Positions 21,045 through 32,828 of a stretch of 64,000 bases of DNA are shown piece after piece; the first letter of the stretch is position 1, and every line of letters starts with the position of its first letter. Below the pieces are notes generated by a model that had not been told where the DNA came from, made no database searches, and worked only from the letters and a program-made list of their open reading frames with translations. Both the position numbers and the translations under genes were made by a program. The stretch comes from Isoetes taiwanensis. Taxonomy: Eukaryota > Streptophyta > Lycopodiopsida > Isoetales > Isoetaceae. The stretch is from positions 4,284,407 through 4,348,406 of the forward strand of contig JAJEKV010000072.1 in assembly GCA_021234155.1 (NCBI GenBank), given 5' to 3'.

Positions 21045-23084
21045 TTTTTATGATCAATGCAAACCATAATATGGGCACTACGAATTTTGTTCCTCGTAAG
21101 AGTGAAGGACGTGTACTACCCATTCTAAACAATGGGTAGAAATATAGCATTCATCATTCCATGCATAAAGATGGGGACTCATCAGTTACCAAACAAAAGA
21201 ACACGGAGTGGCACTAAGATTCTAAATGCACAGCTTGCAATGAACTAAAGGAAGGTGGTGGATGGTGATGTTTAACTAGCCATATAGACTTTGAGACATC
21301 TTGATTCTTTTAAGTAAGCTCATGCTTACTTAACACAATGTTGTCAATATCCCATGTTGCTTTTCCAGTTGTCCACTCTTTTTGGTCACCTAGTTTCTTT
21401 TCTAAAGCCAAGGGAGCATTTAAGACAAGTGTCATAGTGGACCCTCCACATGTTTAACAAATGATTTTGTTTATTGGCTTTTGGATATTCAAAGAATTAA
21501 AGATGATGAGCTTGAAACATCGGTCCTTATTATTATGTGTTTGTTGGATTGGATAGGAAGGTTATGAAAGGAGTTTGCAACACATTGTAACTTTCACTTG
21601 TAAATAAAGTGCATAGCTTTTTATAACCAAAGGAATCGCCAAGAACTTTGGATGTCTTATTCATACAAGAAATTTGGTTGCCGCAAACATTTCTTTAGTT
21701 TCCAAACTTGTGGGGTTAGATCCTCTATTAATGTCCAACATTTTCTAATGGTTCCTTGCTTAGTAGTGAAATTTGTGCCAATTCATAAAAATACGAAATA
21801 TATGCCTAGACATGTGAGATTTAAACCTTACATGAAAATATATTTTCATTGAATTGCTAATGTCTTTGTTTTACATATGCATCCAACAACTTTGCTCATA
21901 CATGTTATAATTTAGTGAAAGGGTGAACAATTCAACCACATGAAAAAAATCATCGCCCAGTATTTAAATAGAATCTATACATTCTATATGCCTATGCCAT
22001 TAATAAATGATATCATGTAATAATGGCAAGAAGCACTCACGCATGTCAAATAAATATTAACATATTGGAAGCAACATGAACCGAAAGGAAGAACTACATC
22101 TAGCAAATATATTAGGACTTTGAGATTATATGGGAACAATAGATGGTGGAACTTGAGCTACTACACAAGTTACACTAGAAGCATAGGACATGGGATCTAT
22201 TGTAGTAGTAGAAACCAGAGACAATGAAAGAAGAAAATGTAAAAGAGGAGGAACATATAGTAAATTGTAAAGAAAAAAACATTAGAGGAGAGAACGTATA
22301 ATAAATTGTAGTTATAGGGTAAGCAAAAAATGAGGTGTCTAAAAACCTTTGAAAGATAAAGAGGCTAGAAAGCAAAATTTGTTTGATTAATGGGCTTTTT
22401 AAGAAAAATTTGAGATACATTGAAAGTGGCATTTCTGCCACTTCTGGGGCAATGTGAATGTGGACCTCTCAATTATTCTTTCAGTCGATCATTCTCACCG
22501 CCTGATTGCTAAGGTCAAGATGAGTTTTTATGGTAACATCTAATCCTTAATCGAGTAGTCTACTATTAGACGAAAAGGCCAATCCTTTTTTGTTTCTATC
22601 ATGACACATAAACTGCACATTCTTAATAAACTGTGTAGTTGTACTTCCCATTAACAATATGCATAGTAAACAGGTCATGAACAAAACAATTATCACTTAG
22701 GACACAGCATAATTTTCCAGAAAGTAGAATCTTGATTTTGAAGGTGGAAGTTCTAACACAACTATAATTCCAAAGCATAAGTCACTCTCACTTGTATAGT
22801 TCCAAAGCTTAAGTTACTGTTCACTTGCAATCACGATAGATTGGCTCCTGAGTAACTGCAATCTTCAAAGCTATTGACTTGCAGGGCATGAAAGATAGCT
22901 ATTGCTCAAACTTATGTGTGTCTAGACAAGTGCATTTGCAAAGTTTCAGAAACGAGCTCCATTAAGTTATGTGGTTCCGTTGAAAGGTCTTGAAAATAAG
23001 ATGCATTATTCACAAATATACTACACCAATTTATGTATTTCTAATAAGCCTGCACGGTTTTCAAGATGTGCTTAAACAATTGAA
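21045..23084. other. Intergenic, no recognisable gene
   Basis: AT-rich sequence with frequent stops on both strands. The ORFs at 21652-21852 (plus) and 22175-22441 (minus) are low-complexity translations without known motifs. I see no RNA gene. Confidence 0.45.
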
Positions 23085-23830
23085 AGTATCTAGCATAATA
23101 ACAGGGGGTTTCCTTTGGATTTTTTGTACGTTTTTTATTAAGGTTTTATTAAGGTCATTATCATGCACACATAAATCCCACCTTGGCACCAGGGCCCCAA
23201 GCTTATTTGCTTGCTTCATTGTCCAGGAACAAGCTTGTAGCTATTGCATCAATTCGCACGGGGTCCTACAGGCTACGGATTGAGACAGGTAGATGGGAGC
23301 GGCCACAATTGCCGCGAGAAGCGAGGCTATGTGCCTGTTGCCAGTTACAGGTTATTGAAGATGAAAGCCATACTCTTCTGAGTTGCCCTGCTTTTGAGAT
23401 AGTCCAGAATCATTTTTTGACCTTAGCATTCCATTCCACGCTTCCACAACTTCTCAGAGCACCATCTGTGCATGACTTGGCATTATACATACTTGAGGTT
23501 CTAGATAAACATCTGCAATTACTGAGCCCTCAGTAGTCATTATCTCTGCTTGTCTAGTATCATCATTACTGCAAAGGTTTTTCCCTTGAAAACCTTTCGA
23601 GGCAGGGGTTTTTTAATCCTAGTAGTAATGATTGTACTAGCCCATTGTATGGGTCCCATGACCTATTGGTTTCCGTGGACATTAAAAAAACTATTCTATT
23701 CTATTCTATTCCTATGATTTGAATGATGTATTCACATGGATGTACTAAACAGTATTTCTAGAGTGCATCCCTTTCCCAGCCATTGATTTTAAAGAAGAGG
23801 GAAAATCGTGTGGTTTTAATTAGTGGCAGT
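23085..23830. repeat. Dispersed repeat split by a LINE insertion
   Basis: 23085-23135 (TATCTAGCATAATAACAGGG, then TTGTACGTTTTTTATTAAGG) and 23711-23830 (CTATGATTTGAATGATG, then GTATTTCTAGAGTGCATCC) match, in order, the continuous repeat at 27505-27690. The interval between the two halves is filled by the LINE fragment below. A third partial copy lies inverted at about 39900-39960. Confidence 0.6.
23140..23710 (+). mobile_element. LINE 3' fragment, family X copy 1
   Basis: The ORF 23183-23536 encodes the C-terminal cysteine motif of a LINE: RLRIETGRW, then LCACCQLQVIEDESHTLLSC, a CxxC...H...C zinc-binding pattern downstream of the reverse transcriptase. The 3' end has a perfect 9-bp stem (AAAGGTTTT 23573-23581 with AAAACCTTT 23589-23597) and a conserved terminus GGTTTCCGTGGACATTAAAA. 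It finishes in a (TTCTA)n tail at about 23690-23710. It is 5'-truncated before the RT domain. Confidence 0.75.
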
Positions 23831-24128
23831 TCCTATTTTTGTAAACCATGTTTCTTGCATGCAGGCCCAAATACCTAGGATAATATCTACTTTAGGGTTA
23901 AAGGCGTGGCTTGGAGGAGTTGAAGCCGCCCATCTCTTCTTCGAATGGGTTAGGGAAAACTGTCCTTCCAGATGTAACAGGGCAGCAATTGTAACGATCC
24001 GGTAAAATTGACTTAAAAAGGCAGGTTGAGGTCACACTACCACAGGTTCATTGAACAATTCATTTTTCTTGTTTAAACTGTGATGCATTGCCTCAACCTG
24101 CATCAGTAAAGACTATGGCAGGTATATA

Positions 24129-25318
24129 GTGGAAGTAGATATATCTATTGCAGACAAACCTTGCTCTTTTTCATGTATATTTGAAAATCAAGCCTACATT
24201 TTAGCCAGGGAGTGGAATTCCCCTCTAATATGCAGGGGAATGCTTCCATCTATCTATGAGCAGCATCAGGCCGAAACGCGTTGCATGCCATGCAGAACAA
24301 CAGTCACAAAGCAGAGTTATATGACTGGGCCCATCAATGGGAGCTTGCCCTTTTGGGGTCGAGGTGGGGACCCATGGTGTGCCTCGCTACCTAAAATGAT
24401 TTGGAGAAGGTACATATAAAGCCTTTTTGGCCCGAGCACTAGGGGTGAAGTCCACGATCCCGTATCAGATTCTTTTATAGGAGGCAGGTTTCTTACCTCT
24501 TCAGAGGACAAATTTAGATCAGCACATCATCTACTTCCAGAAGGTGGTTACTATGGAGTATGGACAATGCTCGCCTCCCTAGCCTGGCTTATGCCGTTGC
24601 AATAGGGCCACAATGCCTCAAGGCCTGTTGGAAGGAAAAGTGAGCTCAGTGGCTTGCCAAATGGAATATGCATGAGCACAAGTGCACACAGGTACAAACA
24701 GAAGCAAATCGGCAGAGCCTGAACAAGTCAAGTTAGCACTTTACCAGTGCCATGTGAATCCCTCATTGGAGCAGGGCCCCAAGGTTACCTGCATACTCAT
24801 CTACTTATGAAAAAGCATAGACTCATTGCCTCAATCAGCACAGGTGCATACCGCCTCCGCATTGAGACAAGCAGTTGAATTGGGGAACCACGGCAGGAAA
24901 GGCTCTGTAGATGCTATCAAATGGGAGCCAATGAAGATGAATGCCATATCCTACAGGGATGTCTAGCATATGACCAAATCTGAGTGCGCTATGCTGAGTT
25001 GGTCAGGCCTAGCCAGCCGCTACATGTCATACTTAGCGCGGCTTCGGTTTGGATACTGGGATCATACGTCCAGGAGGTAATGGATCTGCGGGACAACTCT
25101 GTCCCCGGACACACGCATGACTTAAATCTGTCTTGTTTCATATGTATACTTGTACAGTTTGACATCATTGTTATTATTGCAATGGTTTTTCCCGCGAAAA
25201 CATTTCGGGTTAGGGTTTTCTTAACCATGCAGTAATAAGTCTCTTGTGCTCTCTTTTTGGGTCTCATAGGCCGATTGGTCTCCGTGGGCGATAAAAATCT
25301 ATTCCATTCTATTCTTAA
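24129..25318 (+). mobile_element. LINE 3' half, family X copy 2
   Basis: Translations in shifting frames give WGPMVCLAT, then VKSTIPYQILL, then NLDQHIIYFQKVV. A degenerate zinc-binding segment at 24840-24965 follows (RLRIETS, ERLCRCYQ, EDECHILQGC). These parallel copy 1 and the region after the RT domain in related LINEs. The 3' end repeats the imperfect hairpin (25181-25205) and the terminus GGTCTCCGTGGGCGATAAAAA, then (ATTCT)n. Many frameshifts; inactive. An unassigned ORF at 23823-24005 lies just upstream. Confidence 0.65.
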
Positions 25319-26842
25319 GATTTTGACTAAACACTCTCCAATTTTAGGGGTTCCTATCCAATGAATTTGCAGCTTAAAATTATAAGTTTAGATATGCATG
25401 AAAAGGTCCTGAATGTGTCCAAAGGGCCCGCACCAAAGAAACAATTGTCAAGATAGACAAGTTTGTATGAAGCTTTTTTTTCTTAGTCAAGACCCCGCCA
25501 CATGGAGGATTCATTCAAGAATAATGGGTACTTGGTGTAATGAGCATATGGGGTCCTTGTTCTCCCCATTTACCACCTGTCAGCCAAAATAGCCTGTTGA
25601 ATATATACTAAGGGCGAAGGTATGAAGCTCACATGAACATGGGACTTCATTTTGTGCATAGGACAAAATGTCCATAGTGGCCCAATACCCTGGAGTGGAC
25701 GCCTGAGGGGAACGTGTAGGACATCAACAAGCTTGAATGGATGGACATGGCAGAAGAAGAAAAGAATCCGGCTGAAGAAAGGAAGATGCAATTTCTTATG
25801 CTATTTAAGGTATATGTCACCCCACAAAATGGCGTCATTTTCAACCAAATCTCCTCCTCCTCTTAGTTTGTTGTTGTACAAAAACAAGCTTGAGTAAGCA
25901 ATGTGTCACCAATGATTAAGAGTATTGGGTAGCCGAGTCTAGAGTATTGGATGGAGCCTAACCTAATTAAACTACTCATAAGAAAGACATCTAACAAATC
26001 TATAAAAAATAAAAGTGAGATTCGGTTCAAGAACATGATTCAATGACCTTTGAAGTCTTTCATGTGTTTAGCGATAGCATATTCACATGAAGGATAGACT
26101 ATGATAGGCATTCTGGAATTGGAACAAGTAGATGCGAGCATGCATCCACGTGACAATGTGGAAGGCAAACTTTGGGGAGTGTCTGAATGGTGAGATTCAA
26201 GTCTATAAACGTAGAAGTTCTAGACATAGCTGCTTAGTTAAGAAGTGCTAGCGTAGCTGCTCAATTGCTAGCTATACATTATTTATATAAAAAATAATTT
26301 CAAGAAAATGAAATTGCATTAGTTCATTGGCTACTGACAAGATAATATCATGTTGTAGTGACTATTAAATAGGATGGCTCTATGGGGTGTTTAGCATATA
26401 AGCACAACTGCATGGTCTAAGCATATTTGGATGAATTGGACAAATCTTTGAAGAAATAGTGGTTGGATTGGAAAGTAAAATCTAGCATGGATAACGTAGA
26501 ATGAAAAGGTGGATTTAAGTGGATGGAACCGACATAAGAAAGTGATGAGTGGGTTGTGAAATTCCAAGCCGATGGCTACTAGTAGGATAACTCAAAAGCT
26601 TTGGTGTGTTTAGTTGATATACATACAACTTTGTGGTCTAGGCATATTCAAGTGAAGGATTTGTTATGACAGGCATTGAATATATATTTGAAGCAACAAA
26701 TTAGAATTGGAACAAGTAGAGTCCAACAAGCATCCAAGTGAGAAAAAAAAGTGAATGGGTCAATAAAAGAGGACTAAGAAGAAAATCTACTGCAGGATTT
26801 CTTCCCATAAAACACATAAGCAACTCATTCTCATCTTCAAAT
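25319..26842. other. Intergenic, no recognisable gene
   Basis: Short frames only, for example 25570-25897 on both strands, without known motifs. The text is AT-rich with direct word repeats such as CTTTGGTGTGTTTAG and GTGTTTAGC, suggesting old repeats. Confidence 0.4.
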
Positions 26843-27425
26843 TCACGAGGCCACTTTGACATCTTCAACTTTGTCAAATCCATTTTGCAGCAATAGTTCC
26901 TTGAAATCTTTAGCATATTCTTGGAATTTACTAGAGGTTTCAGGAGCCCCTAGATGATCAAATTTAATTTTTAAATCTAAAGCAAGTGAAGGTGCAAGAC
27001 CAGAATATAGAAGGAAAAATGAAATGACCAATTGGTCTTTAGGATTAAGAGCTCGAAAGGCTGCTTTGATGGCTAATCCGGTGCGAGGAAACAAAACAAT
27101 TCAAAGCATAGAGTAAATTTTGTCCATGCTTGAATCAGGAATAGAATGGAGTGTCTGTCCATCTTCAACAAAAGCCTTAACACTTTGTTTGATTGAAGGG
27201 GCTTCATTGATGAGAGTTTTTTGAAGATGTATCATTTGGGACGACCAATCTATGGTGATCACATGGCGGATTCCCATCCGAGCAACTTGGATTGAGAGAT
27301 GGCTAGCGCCACATGCTACCTCCTGAACAATGGTGCTTTAAAGGAGGGCTCAGAAGAAGAGGATCTGTAGAATAATGGGCTAAATGATCTGCCGCTATAG
27401 TAATGAAGGCATCATTTGCTAGCAT
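26843..27425 (-). pseudogene. Class I SAM-dependent methyltransferase, broken
   Basis: The minus strand reads MLANDAFITIAADHLAHYS, then after a frameshift near 27330 EVACGASHLSIQVARMG (motif I, normally ExxCGTGxxS), VITIDWSSQMI (the acidic residue that holds the ribose), and FVEDGQTLHSIPDSSMDKIY. After an in-frame TGA comes IVLFPRTGLAIKAAFRALNP, LVISFFLLYSGLAPSLALDL and EYAKDFKELLLQNGF. This is the fold and order of Methyltransf_11/UbiE-like enzymes. The Thr-Gly of the glycine loop reads Ala-Ser. One stop and one frameshift make it inactive as read. The substrate cannot be inferred. Confidence 0.65.
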
Positions 27426-27504
27426 CCCATGCTTGGCTTCCTTCTATTTTCCACCTCAATGGTGGAGAAGAACCACAATGATGTAGAAGGAGGAAGATGT
27501 ACCT

Positions 27505-27800
27505 CTATTAATATCTAGCATTATAACAGGGGATTTTTTTTTGTGTTTTTGTACTGTTTTCTCTAAGGTTTTCATATGATTTGATGGTCGTATTTATCCA
27601 GGTGTACTAAATAGTATTTCTAGAGTGCACACTTTTGTAAGCCGTTGATTTTAGAAAATGGAGCAAATCCTGTGGTGGAGGCTTCTTTTGTGGTGGGTAT
27701 GGATATCCTCCCATTATTTTTAGGGTAATTTTTAGGGTTGTGTGGATTATGGTGTGGTTTATGGGTTGCTAGGTCGAAGCATGAGCTATGACCTATAAAA
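27505..27800. repeat. Dispersed repeat, fullest copy
   Basis: It begins TTAATATCTAGCATTATAAC, followed by AGGGG and a T run. It ends with an A run, CAGGTAATG and TTTAATATCTAG, weakly inverted relative to the start. Partial copies occur at 23085-23135 plus 23711-23830 and, inverted, at 39900-39960. Size and termini suggest a non-autonomous DNA element, but the ends are not established. Confidence 0.45.
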
Positions 27801-29354
27801 AAAACAGGTAATGATTTAATATCTAGGGCTAATTCATCAGCTCAGATTCGAAGAAGTGCAGGGGCTTATTGTTACATGGTTGGAAAACCTATTTACAGAA
27901 GTTGTAAAGCGTGAAGTGCATCCCCACGCAGGTCAGCCTTTTCCATAAAAGCGACCACATCTCCAACAGATTTTTCGCCAGATGCTCGATTCGAAGAACC
28001 AAGCAGCAGCCTTTATTTTACGTGAAAAAAAACCTTGAGGGAGCCGCCGATGCATCCCGATTTTTTTTTAAGAAGATTGTATCTTCGTCCACCAAGTAAC
28101 TTCTGGTCAATTCGAGAGCTACCGCAATCAAACAGTCCGTGGTCCCTTTGAAATGATGTCTTAGAAGCCACATATATTTCCAGCTGATGCCAAGATTCAT
28201 CAACCCGCTTCGCACCATTCAAAATCACACAAAAAGTGCATCTCGCCGCCGGTTTTGGAGACCAAGCACTTTAACTATCGCATAAAACCGAAACCGTACG
28301 AAGATATATCCAGTGAAGATGCGGGAAAACTTAGGTATGTTATGCAGGAAAACATTTGTACTTTTGGATGCAGAGCAACATATCATCTCATTGCTTGGTC
28401 ATATAACATGCAATGCATGATCATCTCTTTGCTTGTAAGCTATGTGGCATAAGATGTCTGTTATTTGTTACTACTTTCTGGTTAAAAGTTTTTTAAGGAA
28501 TAGGTGTCAAAGACTCAATTAGCATTGGTGTTGACGTGATGGGTTAAGTCCCATTTCATTGTGATTCTACGTATCAGTTTGATGAAGGGAAATCAGAGGA
28601 ACTTGTTTACAGGGGCTCCTTATTGAATATGGGTTGCTTCTACAGTTCTGCTACGAGAAGCCTTAGCATGCACACCAAGCAGGAAAGGCTGCAAAGGATT
28701 TAACCATATCTGAATTCTCAGACTGATAATTATAGTGCATGCTTCATTTGCATATTCTTTATTGTTTATTAAGTGTTGCTTATTGCAGAAAGAAAGATTT
28801 GCTATTCCATGAGTTACTCTATTCTGGTATGTTGATATCTGGTTATGTTTTTAAGACTTTTGAAGTAGATATATTCAACATAAATGCATTATCGACAGTG
28901 GTTTTCTGTATCATAGTGTTCTTAGAAACACATTGTTCACATTTGAAATGTTGAAAAGTTCAAAGTTCAAATGTAATCAGGGATGTAATGTTGTGTTCTT
29001 AGAAAACAATTGTTGACATTTTAAATGTTGAAAAGTTCAAATGTATTCAAGGATGTAGCTTCTGCTCAACGTCATGAAGGTGACTTAGATGTCTCAATCT
29101 AGTGGCATAAAGCTAAGCAGAACTACATCTCCAAACATCTTAAAAGCATTGATTAACAGGATTTTTAGTACCTCCATTAATCGAAGTAGGGTATTCGGAG
29201 TCTCAGACTTAAAGTCTAAATTTGGAGTCTATAGCTTATGCAATTTAAAATATATGATTTGCAATAACACATCATTCATTTTGTATTTTTATTTTCTTGT
29301 TTACCTCAAAGTTTATCTATCTTTGCTTTTTTTTTTTAATATAACAACCAACAT
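27801..29354. other. Intergenic; duplicated segment, no clear gene
   Basis: 28912-28985 and 28995-29060 are imperfect tandem copies of a unit holding TTCTTAGAAA, CA-TTGTT-ACATTT, AATGTTGAAAAGTTCAAATG and GGATGTA. A short frame at 28255-28335 ends at AG|GTATGT and could be an exon, but nothing supports a gene around it. Other frames here are short. Confidence 0.4.
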
Positions 29355-29776
29355 AACTACTATTAACATTAATTAACACAAACCATTACATTCAACATGT
29401 TTAAATTAAAATCCCCCTAAAACCCCCTTTGGTTTGGGTGCATATTCACACGGGGGTGACTCCGGGCAACGAGAGCTGTTGGATAGGCATATTCACCATT
29501 TATTCCTTAATCTACACCATACACAAAGTTCCTCATTTGTGGGGTATGGATGTACAGAATTTGTTATACTGTATAATAAGATTCGCAAAATACTATAAGA
29601 TTTGAGGTAATATACTATATGGTGTTGAGTTTGTACATGCAAAACATAATTATAGGGGCTCTCGCTGCCCTACGTCACCCCCCGTGTGAATATGCACCCA
29701 AACCAAAGGGGGTTTTAGGGGGATTTTAATTTAAACATGTTGAATGTAATGGTTTGTGTTAATGTTAATAGTAGTT
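29355..29776. mobile_element. Foldback MITE with 120-bp terminal inverted repeats
   Basis: The left arm 29355-29475 and right arm 29658-29776 are almost perfect inverted copies (starting AACTACTATTAACATTA, through CCCCCTAAAACCCCC and TTTGGTTTGGGTGCATATTC, to GAGAGC). A 182-bp AT-rich loop lies between. The only clear differences are an extra AT near the outer end and small changes near the inner end. Arms of this length and similarity indicate a recent foldback or MULE-like non-autonomous element. It encodes nothing. Confidence 0.85.
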
Positions 29777-30524
29777 GTTGACTAACAGATTTTATGTGTA
29801 TGTGATTCATTGATGGTTGGATTAATTGGATGGGTTAGATGCTTTGAATGGTTATTATACTGGCTGAGATATCTTAAATATAGGTCATAATGAGAAGAAT
29901 AAATCTTCTAGGTCTAACTAAAGAATAAAATGAGCATTCCATGATTAGATGAGTACGTCATTGTTAAACAGATCTTTTATTTTTCAGAAAATAAAGTATA
30001 GTTGACATTCCTTTTATTTGTTATTGAAGGCACCTAATACGTTTATACCCCACTCTCAAACAAAAAAAGCTTGTGGTGAATGGAAAGTGTCAATGAAGTC
30101 TAATATTTGTGGCAATTAAATAGCTAAATTGGTGTTAACTACGGAATTACAAAAGAAATCGTGTTATAATAATAGGAAGAAAAGACACTGATAACATCTA
30201 GTGACTTTTTCTTTATCAGGGATGTCTGTCCTTGGCCACACTATTAAGTCAGGGAGAATATACGCAATTGCAGCTTCTTTAAGGTTGTTGGACACATAAT
30301 GGGTAAGGCTTACAATGTACAATGGAGTGGAAGAATCATATGATTTTAAATACTATATAAAAAGGAGTCATGACATTTAAATACGAATAATAACATCATG
30401 ACTTCACATCGAATATATACTTTTGATGATCAGGAGAACTAGTCAACCATATTAAAATGTGCTCCAAACATACCATCTAAAAAATTCGTTTTTAATTTGG
30501 TGCTTAATGGCCCAACAAACATTA
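29777..30524. other. Intergenic, nothing recognised
   Basis: AT-rich, no ORF above threshold, no repeats that I can see. Confidence 0.4.
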
Positions 30525-31658
30525 CTCTTTGTATATAAATTAAGGGTGGATGGTCCCCTTTAAGTCCCAATATGCGTGTATCTTGCAGACAACATCATCA
30601 CTGTCAATGCTGGTCATGTAGAAATTAGATGCCTATACAAGTAAACCGATTTAAAAATTTGCTGAAATGCAAATTAATATCCCCCCCTCCCCCCAAAACA
30701 AAGGGGCCAATAATTCCACTTTATGAAATTGTCTTTCATGGGAGTTGACGGAGTATACATGATCAGAAAGGAAGACTAAATACATAGCGAATTCTCAGCC
30801 TCAATTTCATTGTTTTAACTATGGGAGTTCGTATAGAACGTATAGATATATGGATAGATAGCTAGGTATTTGAACATCCACCAAGACCTAGTTCATGGAA
30901 CGATACAATGAGCAATGCAAGAGTGATAAGCCAATCAAACTACTACGAAGAGAAGTGTCATGACACCTTGAGAAGTAAAAGTTCTTAAACTGCACATGTA
31001 TTATAATAATTGTCAATTTAAAGGCCTAAGAAATTGAATTGATTTGATTAGATTTGTATTATTATTTGGGAGAGACATGTCCAGACAAAGGCATCCCATA
31101 AACCAGCAAGAAGAGAAACAACTAGTTGGGGTGTGGTGTAGTTGTACATATTGATATGCAAAGAGTTGTAGAATTACATCCAATGTATTCGCACAAAACT
31201 ATAAATATAGATCTAAAACACACATTTTCCTACTAGCAAATGCCTTCACGCATTGTAAATCTAACCCATAACCACAAACTTAACACCATAGACAATGGCC
31301 ATTATGAAGAAACAAGATGACATTTGGTTTTCAATTATGATTGCTTCAGAGATGTTGACAATGGCGATTATGAAAAAACAAGATAACAATTGATTTTCAA
31401 TATGATTGTTTCACATATGTTGGGTAATAGGTCCACAATCATGTTCAATGCCCATGTTCATATTTATGTTCATATTTATGTTCATGTTTCATGTCCTTTG
31501 TATATAAATTAAGTGTGGATGGTCCCCATTAATCCCAATGTGTGTGTACCTCGCAGACAACGTCATCACTATCAATGCTGGTCATGTAGCAATTAGTTGT
31601 TGATACAAGTAAACCGAAATACAAACTTGCTGAAATGCAAATTAATATAATACACCCC

Positions 31659-31691
<33 letters not shown>

Positions 31692-32455
31692 AAGGGGGGG
31701 GAGGGGGCAATAATTCCACTTTATGAAATTGCTCTTCCTGGCAGTTGACGGAGTATACGTGATCAGAAAGGAAGTCAAATGAGACTAAATACATAGCAAG
31801 TTCTCAGCCTCAATTTTATTATTTTAACTAATAGAATGTATAGATAGATGGATAGATAGGTAGGTATTTTAACATCCACTAACATCTAGTTCATGGGACG
31901 ATACAATGAGCAAATCAAACTATTAAGTGTCATGACACCTTGAAAGGTGAAAGTTCTTAAATGCACATGTATTATTGTCGATTTAAAGGCCTAAGGAATT
32001 AAATTGATTTGATTTATTTGATGTATTATTATTTTGAAGGGTGGATTTTGGGAGAGACATGTCCAGACAAAGGCATCCCATAAACCAGCAAGAAGAGAAA
32101 CAACTATTGGGGCGTGGTGTAGTTGTACATGTTGATATGCCAACAGGTCGTAGAATTATATCCAATTTATTCGCACAAAACTATAAATTTGGATCTAACA
32201 CACACACATTTTCCTACTAGCAAATGCCTTCATGCCATTGTAAATCTAACCCATAACCACAAAATTGACACCATAGACAATGGCGATTATGAAGAAACAA
32301 GATAACAATATGATTGCTTCAGAGATGTTGGGTGATTGTGGACACTTAGACAATGGTGATTATGAAAAAACAAGATAACAATTGGTTTTCAATATGATTG
32401 TTCCAGAGATGTTGGGTAATAGGTCCACAATCATGTTCAATGCCCCCATTCTTTC
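30525..32455. repeat. Tandem segmental duplication, about 0.97 kb per copy
   Basis: 30525-31470 and 31495-32455 run in parallel from CTTTGTATATAAATTAAG to TAATAGGTCCACAATCATG. They share long identical blocks such as TCAGAAAGGAAG, ATGTCCAGACAAAGGCATCC and TAAATCTAACCCATAACCAC. Each copy has a variable homopolymer block at the same place: C-rich at about 30680, and A28 then G-rich at about 31662-31705. Copy 1 has an extra internal duplication near 31340-31400 that is partly shared. No coding frame is conserved. The block lies 0.4 kb past the P450 stop codon. Confidence 0.8.
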
Positions 32456-32499
32456 CAATCTTTATCATTTTCTTTGCAAAGCAATTATCATTATTGTAC

Positions 32500-32745
32500 T
32501 AATTTCTTTTTCTTTTTGAAAGATATGAGCCTTTATTATCCACAGAAAGTTACAAACAAAGTAGAATGGGGACTAAAAACTTAGTGGAGAAAATGTCCAC
32601 TAGAGCAAATCCACCCCACCCAGATGCAACATCTAAACAATGTGAGAGGAAGCAAAAGCCCATGACTTAAATGTGAATGTGAAGGTAGTGCTCCCAGATA
32701 CGGCTCTTTATATATTTCATCATGAATTGATGAGCATCTTCACCT
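32500..32745 (-). mobile_element. LINE 3' end fragment, zf-RVT family
   Basis: Sequence CCTTTATTA-CA, GGGGACTAAAAACTTAGTGG, AGAAAATGTCCACTAGAGCAA parallels the 3' untranslated end of the LINE at 14130-14215 (GTGGAGAAGATATCCACTAG). The polarity is the same, with a T-rich start equal to the element's poly(A). Only the 3' terminal part is present. Confidence 0.6.
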
Positions 32746-32828
32746 ATAATTCAAATCTTTGATGTCCTAGTAGGTATATACATTTATGCAGTATCACTAG
32801 GACAAGCTTATTTAGATATCATTAATAC

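Noticed and set aside
22175..22441. 88-codon hydrophobic minus ORF
   Set aside because: Phe/Ser/Tyr-rich translation of an AT-rich, purine-biased strand without motifs or a promoter.
31593..31778. ORF with a poly-Phe run
   Set aside because: Product of the A28 homopolymer in the tandem duplication.
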